This document shows, in pieces, positions 18,479 through 28,218 of a DNA stretch of 64,000 nt. Position 1 is the first letter of the stretch. The number at the start of each line of letters is the position of its first letter. Origin of the DNA: Rhizobium sp. Leaf306 (GTDB lineage Bacteria > Pseudomonadota > Alphaproteobacteria > Rhizobiales > Rhizobiaceae). The translations under genes were made by a program, and so were the position numbers. The DNA is taken from NCBI RefSeq assembly GCF_001423425.1, contig NZ_LMNX01000005.1, positions 124,001 to 188,000 on the forward strand, in the 5' to 3' direction. Under the pieces are notes generated by a model, which saw only the letters and a program-made list of their open reading frames with translations, did no database searches and had not been told where the DNA came from.

Positions 18479-19855
18479 ATGGCACTGAGTTTCATCAAAC
18501 GCGTCTTCACCTTCGGCGACGTCCCCCCCGAACAGCAGGTCGAAGATCGGGCTCCGGCACCGATCACCGAAGCGGATGCCGTTCAGGGGGAGCTTGAACC
18601 AAAGACGCGCGCGGAAGATCTGCCCGTTGCAGCTGTCGATCCGGTTGCCGCGATCGAGATGGAGACTGCCGGCGGACCGGTGTCGGATGCACCGGCCGAT
18701 ATGGCTGACGTCGACGAGCCGGTTTCCAATGCCGAAATCGAGAACGAGGCTGCCATTCTCCCGGGTGTCGAGGAAACCTCCGAACTCGGGATCGTGCCGC
18801 TGTCGCTGCTGGAAGCCGAAGCGGCGGCAGATGTCGATTCTGCTCCGATCGAGGCGCCGGTTCTGCCCAGGGGCTTTTCCACCGCCAGTGCGGCACCGGA
18901 GACGGTCACCATCGTGCCGCCGGCCAAACTCACCTGGTTCCAGCGTCTGCGCGAAGGCCTGTCGCGGACCTCGTCGCAGCTCACCGGCCAGATCGCGGCG
19001 CTGTTTACCAAGCGCAAGCTGGACGACCAGACGCTTGAGGATCTCGAGGATCTGTTGATCCAGGCCGATCTCGGCGTGGAGACCGCAATGCGGATCACCG
19101 GCACGCTGTCTTCCGAACGCTATGGTAAGGACGTGACCGGCGAGGATGTGTCGCGCATCATGTCGGCCGAGATCACCAAGGTGCTGACGCCGGTTGCCAA
19201 GCCGCTGCAGCTCGATCTCAGTCACAAGCCGCATGTCATTCTCGTCGTCGGCGTCAACGGCACCGGCAAGACGACGACGATCGGCAAGCTTGCGGCAAAA
19301 CTCTCAGGCTCGGGGCTGAAGGTGATGCTGGCCGCCGGCGATACGTTCCGTGCCGCTGCCATCGAGCAGCTGAAAATCTGGGCCGACCGGACGGGATCGC
19401 AGTTCATCGGCACCAAGCTCGGCGCCGATGCGGCGGGTCTTGCCTATGACGCGTTCGAGCAGGCGCGTGCCAACAAGTCGGACGTGCTGATCATCGACAC
19501 GGCCGGCCGGTTGCAGAACAAGACAGAGCTGATGGCGGAACTCGAAAAGATCGTTCGCGTGCTGAACAAGCTCGATCCGGACGCGCCGCATACGGTGCTG
19601 CAGACGCTCGATGCGACCACCGGCCAGAACGCGATGAACCAGGTCGAGATCTTCCGCAATATCGCCGGCGTCAGCGGTCTGATCATGACCAAGCTCGACG
19701 GCACCGCGCGCGGCGGTATCCTCGTCGCGATTGCTGCCAAGCACAAGCTGCCGGTCTATTTCGTCGGTGTGGGCGAAGGGGTCGACGATCTCGAGCCTTT
19801 CGAGGCGAAGGATTTTGCCGAAGCAATCGCCGGGCTGGCGCCCGCGCCGCATTGA
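18479..19855 (+). CDS. ftsY: Signal recognition particle receptor FtsY
   Basis: The 458-residue protein has an acidic, Ala/Glu/Pro-rich N-terminal A domain (about 1-150) for membrane contact, then the N and G domains of an SRP GTPase. The P-loop [10 protein letters not shown] starts at 258; [23 protein letters not shown] and [10 protein letters not shown] follow. It docks ribosome-Ffh complexes at the inner membrane. It lies 16 bases after mtaB, in the dapF-mtaB-ftsY-yciB run. Confidence 0.97.
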   Translation: MALSFIKRVFTFGDVPPEQQVEDRAPAPITEADAVQGELEPKTRAEDLPVAAVDPVAAIEMETAGGPVSDAPADMADVDEPVSNAEIENEAAILPGVEETSELGIVPLSLLEAEAAADVDSAPIEAPVLPRGFSTASAAPETVTIVPPAKLTWFQRLREGLSRTSSQLTGQIAALFTKRKLDDQTLEDLEDLLIQADLGVETAMRITGTLSSERYGKDVTGEDVSRIMSAEITKVLTPVAKPLQLDLSHKPHVILVVGVNGTGKTTTIGKLAAKLSGSGLKVMLAAGDTFRAAAIEQLKIWADRTGSQFIGTKLGADAAGLAYDAFEQARANKSDVLIIDTAGRLQNKTELMAELEKIVRVLNKLDPDAPHTVLQTLDATTGQNAMNQVEIFRNIAGVSGLIMTKLDGTARGGILVAIAAKHKLPVYFVGVGEGVDDLEPFEAKDFAEAIAGLAPAPH

Positions 19856-19910
19856 TGACACACAGAAACGAATTTGCTCCAGGCAATTACTGGCTTTAAA
19901 GTTGGACCCC

Positions 19911-20561
19911 ATGCAGACGATTGAAAGCGACACCAAGCCGACCAAGGAAGAAAAGCAGCATCCGGGCCTGAAAATGGCGCTGGAGCTCGGGCCGCTCCTG
20001 GTGTTCTTCTTCGGCAACCTGCGCGGCGAATGGCTGGTGCAGAAATTCCCGGCGCTTTCGGCCGTCGGCGGCCCGCTTCTGGTGGCAACCGCGCTGTTCA
20101 TGGTCGCCACGGTGATCTCGCTGGTGATCTCCAAGATCGTCTTCAAGCATCTGCCGGTCATGCCCTTCGTGTCGGGCGTGGTCGTCATGGTGTTCGGGTC
20201 GCTGTCGATCTGGCTGCAGGACGAAACCTTCATCAAGATGAAGCCGACCATCGTCAACACGCTGTTCGGCGTGGTGCTGCTCGGCGGGCTTTTCTTCGGC
20301 AAGTCGCTGCTCGGCTATGTCTTCAATGCCGCCTTCAGCCTGAATGAAGAGGGCTGGAGAAAGCTCACCCTGCGCTGGGGGATCTTCTTCCTGTTTCTCG
20401 CCGTGCTCAACGAAGTGGTCTGGCGCAATTTCTCCGACGAGGCCTGGGTCAACTTCAAGGTCTGGGGCACGATGCCGATCACCATCCTGTTCACCCTTTC
20501 GCAGATGCCGCTGATCATGCGTCATTCCGTCGAAGAGCCGAAATCAGGTTCCGAGGTGTGA
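19911..20561 (+). CDS. yciB: Septation/inner-membrane protein YciB (IspZ family)
   Basis: The 216-residue protein has about five or six transmembrane segments and the family motifs [30 protein letters not shown] and [11 protein letters not shown]. YciB/IspZ proteins affect cell division and envelope synthesis; the biochemical role is not settled. The ATG at 19911 fits the family N-terminus; the frame is open further upstream only inside ftsY. Its stop overlaps the next start as GTGA. Confidence 0.93.
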   Translation: MQTIESDTKPTKEEKQHPGLKMALELGPLLVFFFGNLRGEWLVQKFPALSAVGGPLLVATALFMVATVISLVISKIVFKHLPVMPFVSGVVVMVFGSLSIWLQDETFIKMKPTIVNTLFGVVLLGGLFFGKSLLGYVFNAAFSLNEEGWRKLTLRWGIFFLFLAVLNEVVWRNFSDEAWVNFKVWGTMPITILFTLSQMPLIMRHSVEEPKSGSEV

Positions 20562-21145
20562 CTGCCGGGCTCCTGCCCTCAAGCGGTTCATCCGGACGAC
20601 GCTGGCTTGTCGCAGCGCTGGTTCTGTTTGTGGCGCAGATCGCCATTCTCTACGCGATGGGCCGCATTCCGATCTGCGAATGCGGCTACATAAAACTGTT
20701 CGAGCCCGAGGTGAACTCGCCGGGCAATTCCCAGCATCTGGGGGACTGGTATGTGCCGTCCCACATCATCCACGGCTTTCTGTTCTACGGGCTCGGCTGG
20801 CTGATCCTGCGCCGCGCGTCGGTGCCGGCCCGGTTCTCGCTCGCCGTCCTCCTCGAGGCCGCGTGGGAGATCGCCGAAAATTCCCCTGTCATCATCGATC
20901 GCTACCGGACCGCGACGATGGCGCTTGGCTATTCGGGCGACAGCATCATCAACTCGGCGATGGACACGGTGTTCATGGCGCTCGGCTTCCTTTTTGCCGC
21001 GCGTGCGCCCGTCTGGCTCACGGTGTGCATCGCCCTGTTCTTCGAACTCTTCACCGGCTGGCTGATCCGCGACAACCTGACACTGAATGTGCTGATGCTG
21101 GTCTGGCCGGTGGATGCCATCAAGGTTTGGCAAAACGCGCTGTGA
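20558..21145 (+). CDS. DUF2585 (UPF0314) membrane protein
   Basis: A 195-residue protein with several hydrophobic helices and the sequence [20 protein letters not shown] followed by [20 protein letters not shown], which marks the DUF2585 family of alphaproteobacteria. Conserved Cys, His, Asp and Glu residues ([20 protein letters not shown]) suggest a metal- or lipid-related site but no function is known. It starts with GTG overlapping the yciB stop, so it is translationally coupled to it, and is convergent with ccmG. Confidence 0.88.
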   Translation: MTAGLLPSSGSSGRRWLVAALVLFVAQIAILYAMGRIPICECGYIKLFEPEVNSPGNSQHLGDWYVPSHIIHGFLFYGLGWLILRRASVPARFSLAVLLEAAWEIAENSPVIIDRYRTATMALGYSGDSIINSAMDTVFMALGFLFAARAPVWLTVCIALFFELFTGWLIRDNLTLNVLMLVWPVDAIKVWQNAL

Positions 21146-21181
21146 GGCGTTGAGCAAGGTCTGGAATCAGCAAGCGGCGGC

Positions 21182-21796
21182 TCAGCCTTTTCCCGCTGCC
21201 GCTTTCGCGATTGCCGGTAGCAGATCCTGGGTGACGCTGCGGGTGTCGAAGGGGCCGACCTTCTTGTAGAGGATCGTGCCATCGGGGCCGACCAGATAGC
21301 TTTCCGGAATGCCGTAGACGCCCCAGTCGATCGCGGACTTGCCGTTCGGATCGATGCCGATCGCCTTGTAGGGGTTGCCGAGTTCGCCGAGGAAGCGCAG
21401 CGCGTTGTCGTTGCGGTCCTTGTAGTTGATGCCGACGATGGTGAGCCTGTTGTCTTCTGCCAGTTGCTTCAGGATCGGATGTTCCTGCCGGCAGGGGACA
21501 CACCAGGACGCGAAAACATTGACCAGCGTCAGCTTGCCTGAAATGGCAGAGGAGGTCAGCGCTTGCGTCCGGGACCCTTCGAGAGGCGGCAGCGCCAGGG
21601 ACGGCGCTTTTTTGCCGATCAGGGCTGACGGAATGGCGGAAATGTCGCGTCCGTTGACATCCTGGTCGTAGAGCATCTTGCCGGCGATTGCGGCAAAGCC
21701 TGCGAAAGCAAGAAGCGGGATCAGCGCGAATGCGTAACGGGCAAGACCGCGACGTTTCGGCTGGATGTCCTGCGAGGACGAGGGTTCGGCGCTCAT
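21182..21796 (-). CDS. ccmG: Cytochrome c biogenesis thiol:disulfide protein CcmG/DsbE
   Basis: A 204-residue thioredoxin-fold protein anchored by one N-terminal helix (residues ~22-40), with its active site WCVPC (Cys99, Cys102) on the periplasmic side. CcmG reduces apocytochrome c heme-binding cysteines. [12 protein letters not shown] carries the family cis-proline region. It is last in the ccmA-B-C-D-G operon, its ATG overlapping the ccmD stop (ATGA). Confidence 0.95.
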   Translation of the reverse strand: MSAEPSSSQDIQPKRRGLARYAFALIPLLAFAGFAAIAGKMLYDQDVNGRDISAIPSALIGKKAPSLALPPLEGSRTQALTSSAISGKLTLVNVFASWCVPCRQEHPILKQLAEDNRLTIVGINYKDRNDNALRFLGELGNPYKAIGIDPNGKSAIDWGVYGIPESYLVGPDGTILYKKVGPFDTRSVTQDLLPAIAKAAAGKG

Positions 21797-21972
21797 GCCT
21801 TGCCGCCTTCCGGCGCCGGCGACGTTGCCGAGCGGCGGCGGATGCCGGCGGCTTCGAGCTGCGCAAGCTCCCTTCGGCGGGCGCGGCCATCGAGCCAGAC
21901 CCAGCCGATCAGACAGAGCGAGACGAGGCCGGCAATTCCATAGGACATGGCGATATAGAATGTGTGGCTCAT
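21793..21972 (-). CDS. ccmD: Heme exporter accessory protein CcmD
   Basis: A 59-residue small gene exactly between ccmC and ccmG. It begins [17 protein letters not shown], has a single transmembrane helix (about residues 8-26), the [17 protein letters not shown] basic segment typical of CcmD and ends GGKA. CcmD helps release holo-CcmE from the CcmABC complex. Its start is one base after the ccmC stop and its stop overlaps ccmG. It is easy to miss because of its size. Confidence 0.92.
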   Translation of the reverse strand: MSHTFYIAMSYGIAGLVSLCLIGWVWLDGRARRRELAQLEAAGIRRRSATSPAPEGGKA

Positions 21973-21973
21973 G

Positions 21974-22756
21974 TCACGTGCTCATCTCAGTCGTCAGGCC
22001 GGGTTTGTCGCCGGCCATTCTTGCTGCCATCCGGCGCTGCGCCGACACGCGGCGGCGCCAGATCTCGTTGCGCATGGCGGCGATGTGCAGGGTGAAGAAC
22101 AACATCGTGAAGGCCAGTGCCATCACAAGCAGCGGCCGCAGGAAAGACCCGTCGATGCTCGATCCGCCCATGCGAATGACGCTTGCCGGCTGATGCAGCG
22201 TGTTCCACCAATCCACCGAGAACTTGATGATCGGAATGTTGACGAAGCCGACCAGGATGAGGATGGCGCAAAGGCGTGCGGCCTTGCCGGGATCATCCAT
22301 GGCGCGGTTGAGCGCGATCAGGCCGAGATACATCAGGAACAGCACGAAGACGGAGGTGAGGCGCGCATCCCAGACCCACCAGGTTCCCCACATCGGCTTG
22401 CCCCAGAGCGAGCCTGTGGCGAGTGCGATCAGGGTAAAGGCGGCGCCGAGCGGGGCGGCGGTCTTGTGGGCAACGTCTGCCAGCGGATGGCGCCAGACCA
22501 GCGTGCCGATCGCAGAAAGCGCCATCACCGTGTAGCACATCATCGACAGCCATGCCGCGGGCACATGCACATACATGATGCGAACCGTCAGACCTTGCTG
22601 GTAATCGCCTTCGCCGGCAAAGCTCAGATAGAGGCCTGCTGCAAACAGGATCGCGGTCACCGCCGACAGCCAGGGCAGGACGCGCGACGCCAGGCCTAAA
22701 AACCGGGTCGGATTGGCGAGATCGCTGAGTTTGGTGATGGCAAGGCTTTCGGACAT
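21974..22756 (-). CDS. ccmC: Heme exporter membrane protein CcmC
   Basis: The 260-residue protein has six hydrophobic helices and the tryptophan-rich heme-handling signature around [17 protein letters not shown]. Conserved histidines flank it (MYVHVPAAW and VDWWNTLHQ). CcmC presents heme to the chaperone CcmE in cytochrome c maturation. It follows ccmB by 41 bases. The heme acceptor gene ccmE and lyase genes ccmF/ccmH are not in the window. Confidence 0.96.
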   Translation of the reverse strand: MSESLAITKLSDLANPTRFLGLASRVLPWLSAVTAILFAAGLYLSFAGEGDYQQGLTVRIMYVHVPAAWLSMMCYTVMALSAIGTLVWRHPLADVAHKTAAPLGAAFTLIALATGSLWGKPMWGTWWVWDARLTSVFVLFLMYLGLIALNRAMDDPGKAARLCAILILVGFVNIPIIKFSVDWWNTLHQPASVIRMGGSSIDGSFLRPLLVMALAFTMLFFTLHIAAMRNEIWRRRVSAQRRMAARMAGDKPGLTTEMST

Positions 22757-22797
22757 CAGAGCTTTTCTACTTCAGGACGAGAAGAGGTTCCATCTAA

Positions 22798-23460
22798 TCA
22801 ATCGTCGGCGTTTCGCAAAGCGAGCGCTGCGCCAAGGGGCCCAAGCACTGCAAAAAACATCGTGATTGCCACCAGTATCAGAAAAGGTGGCAGGAATGGA
22901 GCGGGATCCTCCACCGCCGCATAGGAGGCGCTGACCCCGAAGATCAGCACCGGCACGGCAAGCGGAAGGACGAGGATCGAGACAAGCAGCCCGCCGCGCG
23001 GCAGGGTCACCGCAACAGCTGCGCCGACGGCACCGATAAAGGTGAGCGCCGGCGTGCCGACCAGCAGTGTCAGCATGGTGGCGCCGATCGCCACTTCGTC
23101 CATGTTCATGAACAGGCCAAGCAGCGGCGAGGCGATGACCAGCGGCAGGCCGTTGCCGATCCAGTGGGCGAGGCATTTGACGAGCACGGTCAGAACCAGC
23201 GGATGTTCCTGCATCAGCATCAGGTCCAGCGATCCATCCTCGCGCTCGGTCTGGAACATCCGGTCGAGGCCGAGCAGGGCGGAGAGGAGCGCTCCGATCC
23301 AGACGATCGCCGGACCGATTCGCGACAGGAGGTTGAGATCGGGACCGACGCCGAAGGGAATGACGGCGACAACCGTGATGAAGAACAAGACGCCGATCAG
23401 CGCACCACCGCCGGCACGGACGGAAAGCTTCAGGTCGCGCAGGAGGAGTGCGGCCATCAC
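22798..23460 (-). CDS. ccmB: Heme exporter permease CcmB
   Basis: A 220-residue integral membrane protein with about six helices. It has the CcmB features LLLRDLKLSVRAGGG at the N-terminus, GLDRMFQTEREDGSLDLML in the cytoplasmic loop and LPLAVPVLIFG. It is the membrane part of the CcmAB ATPase that drives release of holo-CcmE. Its ATG overlaps the ccmA stop by four bases. Confidence 0.95.
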   Translation of the reverse strand: MMAALLLRDLKLSVRAGGGALIGVLFFITVVAVIPFGVGPDLNLLSRIGPAIVWIGALLSALLGLDRMFQTEREDGSLDLMLMQEHPLVLTVLVKCLAHWIGNGLPLVIASPLLGLFMNMDEVAIGATMLTLLVGTPALTFIGAVGAAVAVTLPRGGLLVSILVLPLAVPVLIFGVSASYAAVEDPAPFLPPFLILVAITMFFAVLGPLGAALALRNADD

Positions 23461-24101
23461 CAGACCTCCTCGGCGATACCGGCAAAGCCGGCCATCTTCA
23501 GTTCCTGCGCATTCTTCAGTCCGAGCGGCTGGTGGGTGGCGGCGATCAGGATGCCGCCGTTTCGGAGATGTGATTCGATCAGCCCGGTGAACACGCGTTC
23601 CGCACTCACGTCGAGTGCCGCGGTTGGCTCGTCGAGGATCCAGACCGGCCGGAAGGAGACGAGAAGCTTGGCAAATGCCATGCGTCGCTGCTGGCCGGCG
23701 GAAAGATATCCGAACGGCAGATGGGTGATGTCGCCAAGCCCGACCGCATCGGCTGCTTCATCGACCGAAAGAGATTTGCCCTGCGGCGAGTGGCCGAAAA
23801 ACTGCTGCCAGAATGTCAGGTTCTCATGCACGGAAAGTTCGGCCTTCATGGCGTTGCGATGGCCGAGGTAATGACAGGCTTCGGCGGCCCGCATGCCCTT
23901 GTCACCCGTGTCCGCCTGCCAGGTGACGGTGCCGCTTTCGGGGCGCAGGAGACCTGCCACGACGCGCAGGAGCGTGGATTTTCCCGATCCGTTTTTCCCC
24001 GTCAGAACAAGGCTTTCGCCGCCAGACAATGCGAAGGACACGCCCTGGAAGATCAGATCTTCGCCGCGCCGGGCGCTCAGATTTTCGGCAATCAGCCGCA
24101 T
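23457..24101 (-). CDS. ccmA: Heme exporter ATP-binding protein CcmA
   Basis: A 214-residue ABC ATPase with Walker A TGKNGSGKSTLLR, signature LSAGQQRR and Walker B VWILDEPTAALD. It powers the CcmABCD complex. It is the first gene of the minus-strand ccm operon, and about 280 bases without a gene separate it from divergent acnA, so the operon promoter should lie there. Confidence 0.95.
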   Translation of the reverse strand: MRLIAENLSARRGEDLIFQGVSFALSGGESLVLTGKNGSGKSTLLRVVAGLLRPESGTVTWQADTGDKGMRAAEACHYLGHRNAMKAELSVHENLTFWQQFFGHSPQGKSLSVDEAADAVGLGDITHLPFGYLSAGQQRRMAFAKLLVSFRPVWILDEPTAALDVSAERVFTGLIESHLRNGGILIAATHQPLGLKNAQELKMAGFAGIAEEVW

Positions 24102-24194
24102 ATGGTCTATGCCTTTTCGGGCCGGATTAAGCCTTCGATCACATCGCTGCCAAAAAATGTTTGGCGACCTGCGTCAAAGTGTCTGGAACGCTTC

Positions 24195-24211
24195 TTAGAA
24201 ATTATCTATAA
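24195..24211. promoter_or_regulatory. Possible Irr/ICE-like iron-control box
   Basis: The sequence TTAGAAATTATCTATAA is an imperfect AT-rich palindrome in an otherwise GC-rich region. It loosely resembles the rhizobial ICE motif bound by the heme-responsive regulator Irr. It lies between ccmA and acnA, genes tied to heme and to an iron-sulfur enzyme. The match is imperfect and the call is tentative. Confidence 0.25.
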
Positions 24212-24315
24212 GCATCGCAACACGCCAGCGGCCGGCGTGATTTTCATCTAGCGCCGAACTTGAGGATCTTCAAAAGTCCTTTCGTGCGGACAGCGGAAAT
24301 GGTCGTACCCGCATC

Positions 24316-24370
24316 CTGATGTGCATGAAGTGCATAGGCGTCCGCACGCGCGTGTTGGCTCTTACATCAG
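24316..24370 (+). promoter_or_regulatory. Possible structured leader of acnA
   Basis: CTGATGT (24316-24322) and ACATCAG (24364-24370) are perfect complements and would close a stem ending just before the CGGGG ribosome-binding site of acnA. A small inner hairpin (GCA/TGC at 24323-24333) is possible. Such a fold could affect translation of acnA. No known riboswitch class was recognised. Confidence 0.3.
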
Positions 24371-24382
24371 CGGGGTTTATCC

Positions 24383-27076
24383 GTGGCTAAATCTGTCGAC
24401 AGTTTCAATTGTCGCTCCGTCCTTACCGTAGGCGGTAAGGACTATGTCTATTACAGCCTTCCGAAAGCCGAGCAGAATGGTCTGCCGGACGTTTCCAAGC
24501 TGCCCTTCTCGATGAAGGTTCTGCTTGAAAACCTGTTGCGCTTCGAAGACGGAAAGTCCGTTACCAAGGACCAGATCCTGTCGGTTGCCGAATGGCTCAA
24601 CAACAAGGGTCTGGCCGAGGCTGAGATCGCTTATCGTCCAGCCCGCGTGCTGATGCAGGACTTCACCGGCGTTCCGGCAGTCGTCGATCTCGCAGCCATG
24701 CGCGACGGCATCAAGGCACTCGGCGGCGATCCTGAAAAGATCAACCCGCTGGTTCCGGTCGATCTCGTCATCGACCACTCGGTCATCGTCGACGAATTCG
24801 GCACGCCGACCGCTTTTGCCCGCAACGTCGAGCTCGAATACGAGCGCAACGGCGAGCGCTACCGCTTCCTCAAGTGGGGCCAGCAGGCGTTCAAGAATTT
24901 CCGCGTCGTTCCGCCCGGCACCGGCATCTGCCACCAGGTGAACTTCGAATATCTCGGCCAGACGGTCTGGACCAGTGAAGAGGACGGCGAAACCGTCGCT
25001 TATCCGGATACCTGCGTCGGCACCGATTCGCACACGACCATGATCAACGGTCTTGGCGTTCTCGGTTGGGGCGTCGGTGGTATCGAAGCGGAAGCCTCGA
25101 TGCTCGGCCAGCCTGTCTCCATGCTTCTGCCTGAAGTCATCGGCTTCAAGCTGACCGGCAAGCTCAAGGAAGGCGTTACTGCGACCGACCTCGTGCTGAC
25201 AGTCGTGCAGATGCTGCGCAAGAAGGGCGTGGTTTCCAAGTTCGTCGAATTCTTCGGCCCAGGCATGGACAACATGCCGGTCGCAGACCGCGCGACGATC
25301 GGCAACATGGGTCCGGAATACGGCGCGACTTGCGGCTTCTTCCCGGTCGATGCCGAAACCGTCAGCTACCTCCACATGTCCGGCCGCACCAAGGAGCGCA
25401 TCGCGCTCGTCGAAGCCTATTCGAAGGCTCAGGGGATGTGGCGCGACACCGATGGTGCCGAGCTGGTCTTCACCGACACGCTGGAACTCGACCTCAACGA
25501 CGTCGTACCGTCGATGGCGGGCCCGAAGCGTCCGGAAGGTCGCATCTCGCTCGAGAACATCGCCTCCGGTTTTGCCGGTTCGATGGACACCGACTACAAG
25601 AAGCCGGGCCAGCTTGAAAACCGCTACCCGGTTGAAGGCACGGATTACGATCTCGGCCATGGCGATGTGGCGATTGCCGCCATCACGTCCTGCACCAACA
25701 CGTCCAACCCATCGGTGCTGATCGCTGCAGGCCTTCTCGCCCGCAACGCAGTCGCCAAGGGTCTGACGTCCAAGCCTTGGGTGAAGACGTCGCTTGCACC
25801 GGGATCTCAGGTTGTTGGCGAATATCTCGCCAAGTCGGGCCTGCAGGATTCGCTCGATGCGATCGGCTTCAACCTCGTTGGCTTCGGCTGCACGACCTGC
25901 ATCGGCAATTCCGGTCCTCTGCCGGCGCCGATCTCCAAGACGATCAACGACAAGGGCCTGATTGCCGCCGGCGTTCTCTCCGGCAACCGCAATTTCGAAG
26001 GCCGTATCTCGCCTGACGTCCAGGCCAACTACCTGGCTTCGCCGCCGCTCGTCGTCGCTTACGCGCTGGCCGGCTCGGTACGCAAGGACCTGACCACGGA
26101 ACCGCTCGGCATCGGCAGCGATGGCCAGCCGGTATTCCTCAAGGACGTCTGGCCGACCTCCAAGGAAGTCCAGGAGTTCATCCAGAAATACGTCACCCGC
26201 GAACTGTTCGAGAGCAAGTATGCGGACGTGTTCAAGGGCGACGAGAACTGGCAGGCAGTCCAGATCCCTGACGGCGACACCTATGCATGGGACGACAAGT
26301 CGACCTATGTGCAGAACCCGCCGTATTTCGTCGGCATGGGCAAGACGGGAACCGGTCTCAAGAACATCCACGGCGCACGCGTGCTTGGCCTGTTCGGCGA
26401 CAAGATCACCACCGACCACATCTCGCCGGCCGGTTCGATCAAGGCTGCTTCGCCAGCTGGTGCTTACCTTTCGGAGAACGGCGTCGCCGTTGCCGACTTC
26501 AACCAGTACGGCACGCGTCGCGGCAATCACGAAGTCATGATGCGCGGCACGTTCGCCAACATCCGCATCCGCAACCACATGCTCGGCCCGAACGGCAAGG
26601 AAGGTGGCTACACCATCCACTATCCGTCCAAGGAAGAGATGTCGATTTACGATGCGGCCATGAAGTACAAGGACGAGGGCACGCCGCTGGTCATCTTCGC
26701 CGGCGTCGAATACGGCAACGGTTCCTCGCGTGACTGGGCTGCAAAGGGCACCAACCTGCTCGGCGTCAAGGCAGTCATCGCCCAGTCGTTCGAGCGTATC
26801 CACCGCTCCAACCTGGTCGGCATGGGCGTCGTTCCCTTCGTCTTCGAAGAGGGCGTGACCTGGGCCTCGCTCGACCTCAAGGGTGACGAGACGGTCGAGA
26901 TCGTCGGTCTCGAAGGCGATATCAAGCCGCGCGAGTGGAAGATCGCAAAGATCACCTATGGCGACGGTTCGGTGAAGGAAATCAACATCCTCTGCCGCAT
27001 CGATACGCTGGACGAGGTGATCTACATGAACAACGGCGGCATTCTGCAGACCGTTCTTCGCGATCTGGTCGCTTAA
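24383..27076 (+). CDS. acnA: Aconitate hydratase A
   Basis: The 897-residue TCA-cycle enzyme interconverts citrate and isocitrate. [4Fe-4S] ligands are Cys437 (TSCTNTSNPS) and Cys503/Cys506 (GFGCTTCIGN). The domain order is that of the AcnA/IRP type, with C-terminal swivel domain near GNGSSRDWAAKG. The start is GTG at 24383 after CGGGG. A very strong hairpin follows the stop. It is the largest gene in the window and its codon use is highly biased, as expected of an abundant enzyme. Confidence 0.97.
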   Translation: MAKSVDSFNCRSVLTVGGKDYVYYSLPKAEQNGLPDVSKLPFSMKVLLENLLRFEDGKSVTKDQILSVAEWLNNKGLAEAEIAYRPARVLMQDFTGVPAVVDLAAMRDGIKALGGDPEKINPLVPVDLVIDHSVIVDEFGTPTAFARNVELEYERNGERYRFLKWGQQAFKNFRVVPPGTGICHQVNFEYLGQTVWTSEEDGETVAYPDTCVGTDSHTTMINGLGVLGWGVGGIEAEASMLGQPVSMLLPEVIGFKLTGKLKEGVTATDLVLTVVQMLRKKGVVSKFVEFFGPGMDNMPVADRATIGNMGPEYGATCGFFPVDAETVSYLHMSGRTKERIALVEAYSKAQGMWRDTDGAELVFTDTLELDLNDVVPSMAGPKRPEGRISLENIASGFAGSMDTDYKKPGQLENRYPVEGTDYDLGHGDVAIAAITSCTNTSNPSVLIAAGLLARNAVAKGLTSKPWVKTSLAPGSQVVGEYLAKSGLQDSLDAIGFNLVGFGCTTCIGNSGPLPAPISKTINDKGLIAAGVLSGNRNFEGRISPDVQANYLASPPLVVAYALAGSVRKDLTTEPLGIGSDGQPVFLKDVWPTSKEVQEFIQKYVTRELFESKYADVFKGDENWQAVQIPDGDTYAWDDKSTYVQNPPYFVGMGKTGTGLKNIHGARVLGLFGDKITTDHISPAGSIKAASPAGAYLSENGVAVADFNQYGTRRGNHEVMMRGTFANIRIRNHMLGPNGKEGGYTIHYPSKEEMSIYDAAMKYKDEGTPLVIFAGVEYGNGSSRDWAAKGTNLLGVKAVIAQSFERIHRSNLVGMGVVPFVFEEGVTWASLDLKGDETVEIVGLEGDIKPREWKIAKITYGDGSVKEINILCRIDTLDEVIYMNNGGILQTVLRDLVA

Positions 27077-27078
27077 TA

Positions 27079-27122
27079 AAAAATCCTCCACCCGCCGGTC
27101 AGACCGGCGGGTGGAAATTCTT
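27079..27122 (+). terminator. Strong hairpin terminator after acnA
   Basis: TCCACCCGCCGGTC at 27087-27100 pairs perfectly with GACCGGCGGGTGGA at 27102-27114 apart from a one- to three-base loop. It is preceded by an A-run and followed by AATTCTTT, so it could stop transcription from either side. Confidence 0.8.
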
Positions 27123-27303
27123 TGACGGCGATCGGCTCACCCGCCTGGATGTGCTTTTCGCAAGACTTCGTCAGCCCAAATTCCTGGGCTGGAGAACCGG
27201 TTTTCCGACCCTGCATGTGCCGGGTCGCTCAATTCCCCTGACCAGCACGGGGATGCGGTGGTGAGCATTTTGCCTTGGCCACCGACGTTAAGGTCTTCAT
27301 TCC

Positions 27304-28041
27304 TTGTCCCTCATCATTTTTATCGGCATGGCCGTTACGGTTTTCCTGACGTCGCTTCTGTCTGGGATTTTCGGCATGGCGGGCGGGCTGATCCTCTTGT
27401 GGGTCCTGCTGTTTCTCTATCCGGTCGGCACCGCCATCGCGATCCAGGGCGTCATCCAGATGGTCTCCAACGGATCCCGCGCCTGGTTCTCCCGTGCCTA
27501 TATCGACTGGAAGATCCTCTCGATCCTGTGCTCTGGTGTGGCGGTTTCCGCCCTCATCCTGTTTCTGACGAGCTATATGCCAAGCCTGATCGTGGTTCTG
27601 ATCGGTGTCGGCCTGATGCCTGTTCTCGTCTGGTTGCCGGTCAACAGGCTGCAGCTCGATGCGTCCCGTCCCTCGCATGCGTTTCTGGCTGGACTGCTGT
27701 CCGGCGGCATGACGATCAGCGTCGGCGTGGCAGGTCCGACGGTCGATATCTTCTTCATTCGCACAGAGATGGACCGGCGCAAGGTCATCGCCACCAAGGC
27801 GTCGATCCAGACGATCTCGCATCTGGCAAAGATCGCCTTCTACTGGGATGCCGCTTCGAACCTTCCGACCGTCGACATGGTGGCGGTGCTGATCGCCGCG
27901 CCGATCGCCATCCTGGGCGCTCGGGCGGGCAATGGTATCCTGCAAAAGATGACGGACGCCAATTTTCGGAGCTGGACCCGATGGGTGGTGACCGGCGTCG
28001 GCGCGGTCTACCTGACCCAGGGATTGCTGAGCTTTTTCTAA
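27304..28041 (+). CDS. TauE/SafE-family membrane transporter
   Basis: A 245-residue protein with about seven or eight hydrophobic helices and the family motifs LSGIFGMAGGLILLWVLLF and GGMTISVGVAGPTVDIFFI. It is the second TauE/SafE homologue in the window and is not closely similar to the one at 9.6 kb. The start is a TTG at 27304 with AAGG about 11 bases upstream; ATG at 27328 is an alternative that would shorten the first helix. The anion exported is unknown. Confidence 0.85.
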   Translation: MSLIIFIGMAVTVFLTSLLSGIFGMAGGLILLWVLLFLYPVGTAIAIQGVIQMVSNGSRAWFSRAYIDWKILSILCSGVAVSALILFLTSYMPSLIVVLIGVGLMPVLVWLPVNRLQLDASRPSHAFLAGLLSGGMTISVGVAGPTVDIFFIRTEMDRRKVIATKASIQTISHLAKIAFYWDAASNLPTVDMVAVLIAAPIAILGARAGNGILQKMTDANFRSWTRWVVTGVGAVYLTQGLLSFF

Positions 28042-28218
28042 CAGGCGGAACGGGCCGGACACGCGATCGCAGAGAGCGATCACATGTCGGATCCTCACCC
28101 GTTCGTGACTTCCTCTTGAACCGGTGCCGCGGTTACTTATCCGGCGTCCCACCGTTATGGCCTTGATTGCCCCTCGCAATCGTGGATAACAAACAACCTA
28201 TCAAAGGGTTTGCCATTC

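Noticed and set aside
17155-18567. A 470-codon minus-strand frame opposite mtaB
   Set aside because: Shadow of mtaB; no motif and no ribosome-binding site.
24377-27091. A 904-codon open frame antisense to acnA
   Set aside because: It mirrors acnA almost exactly. Long antisense frames arise from strong codon bias in GC-rich genes, and the translation (rich in Arg, Asp, His) has no family features.
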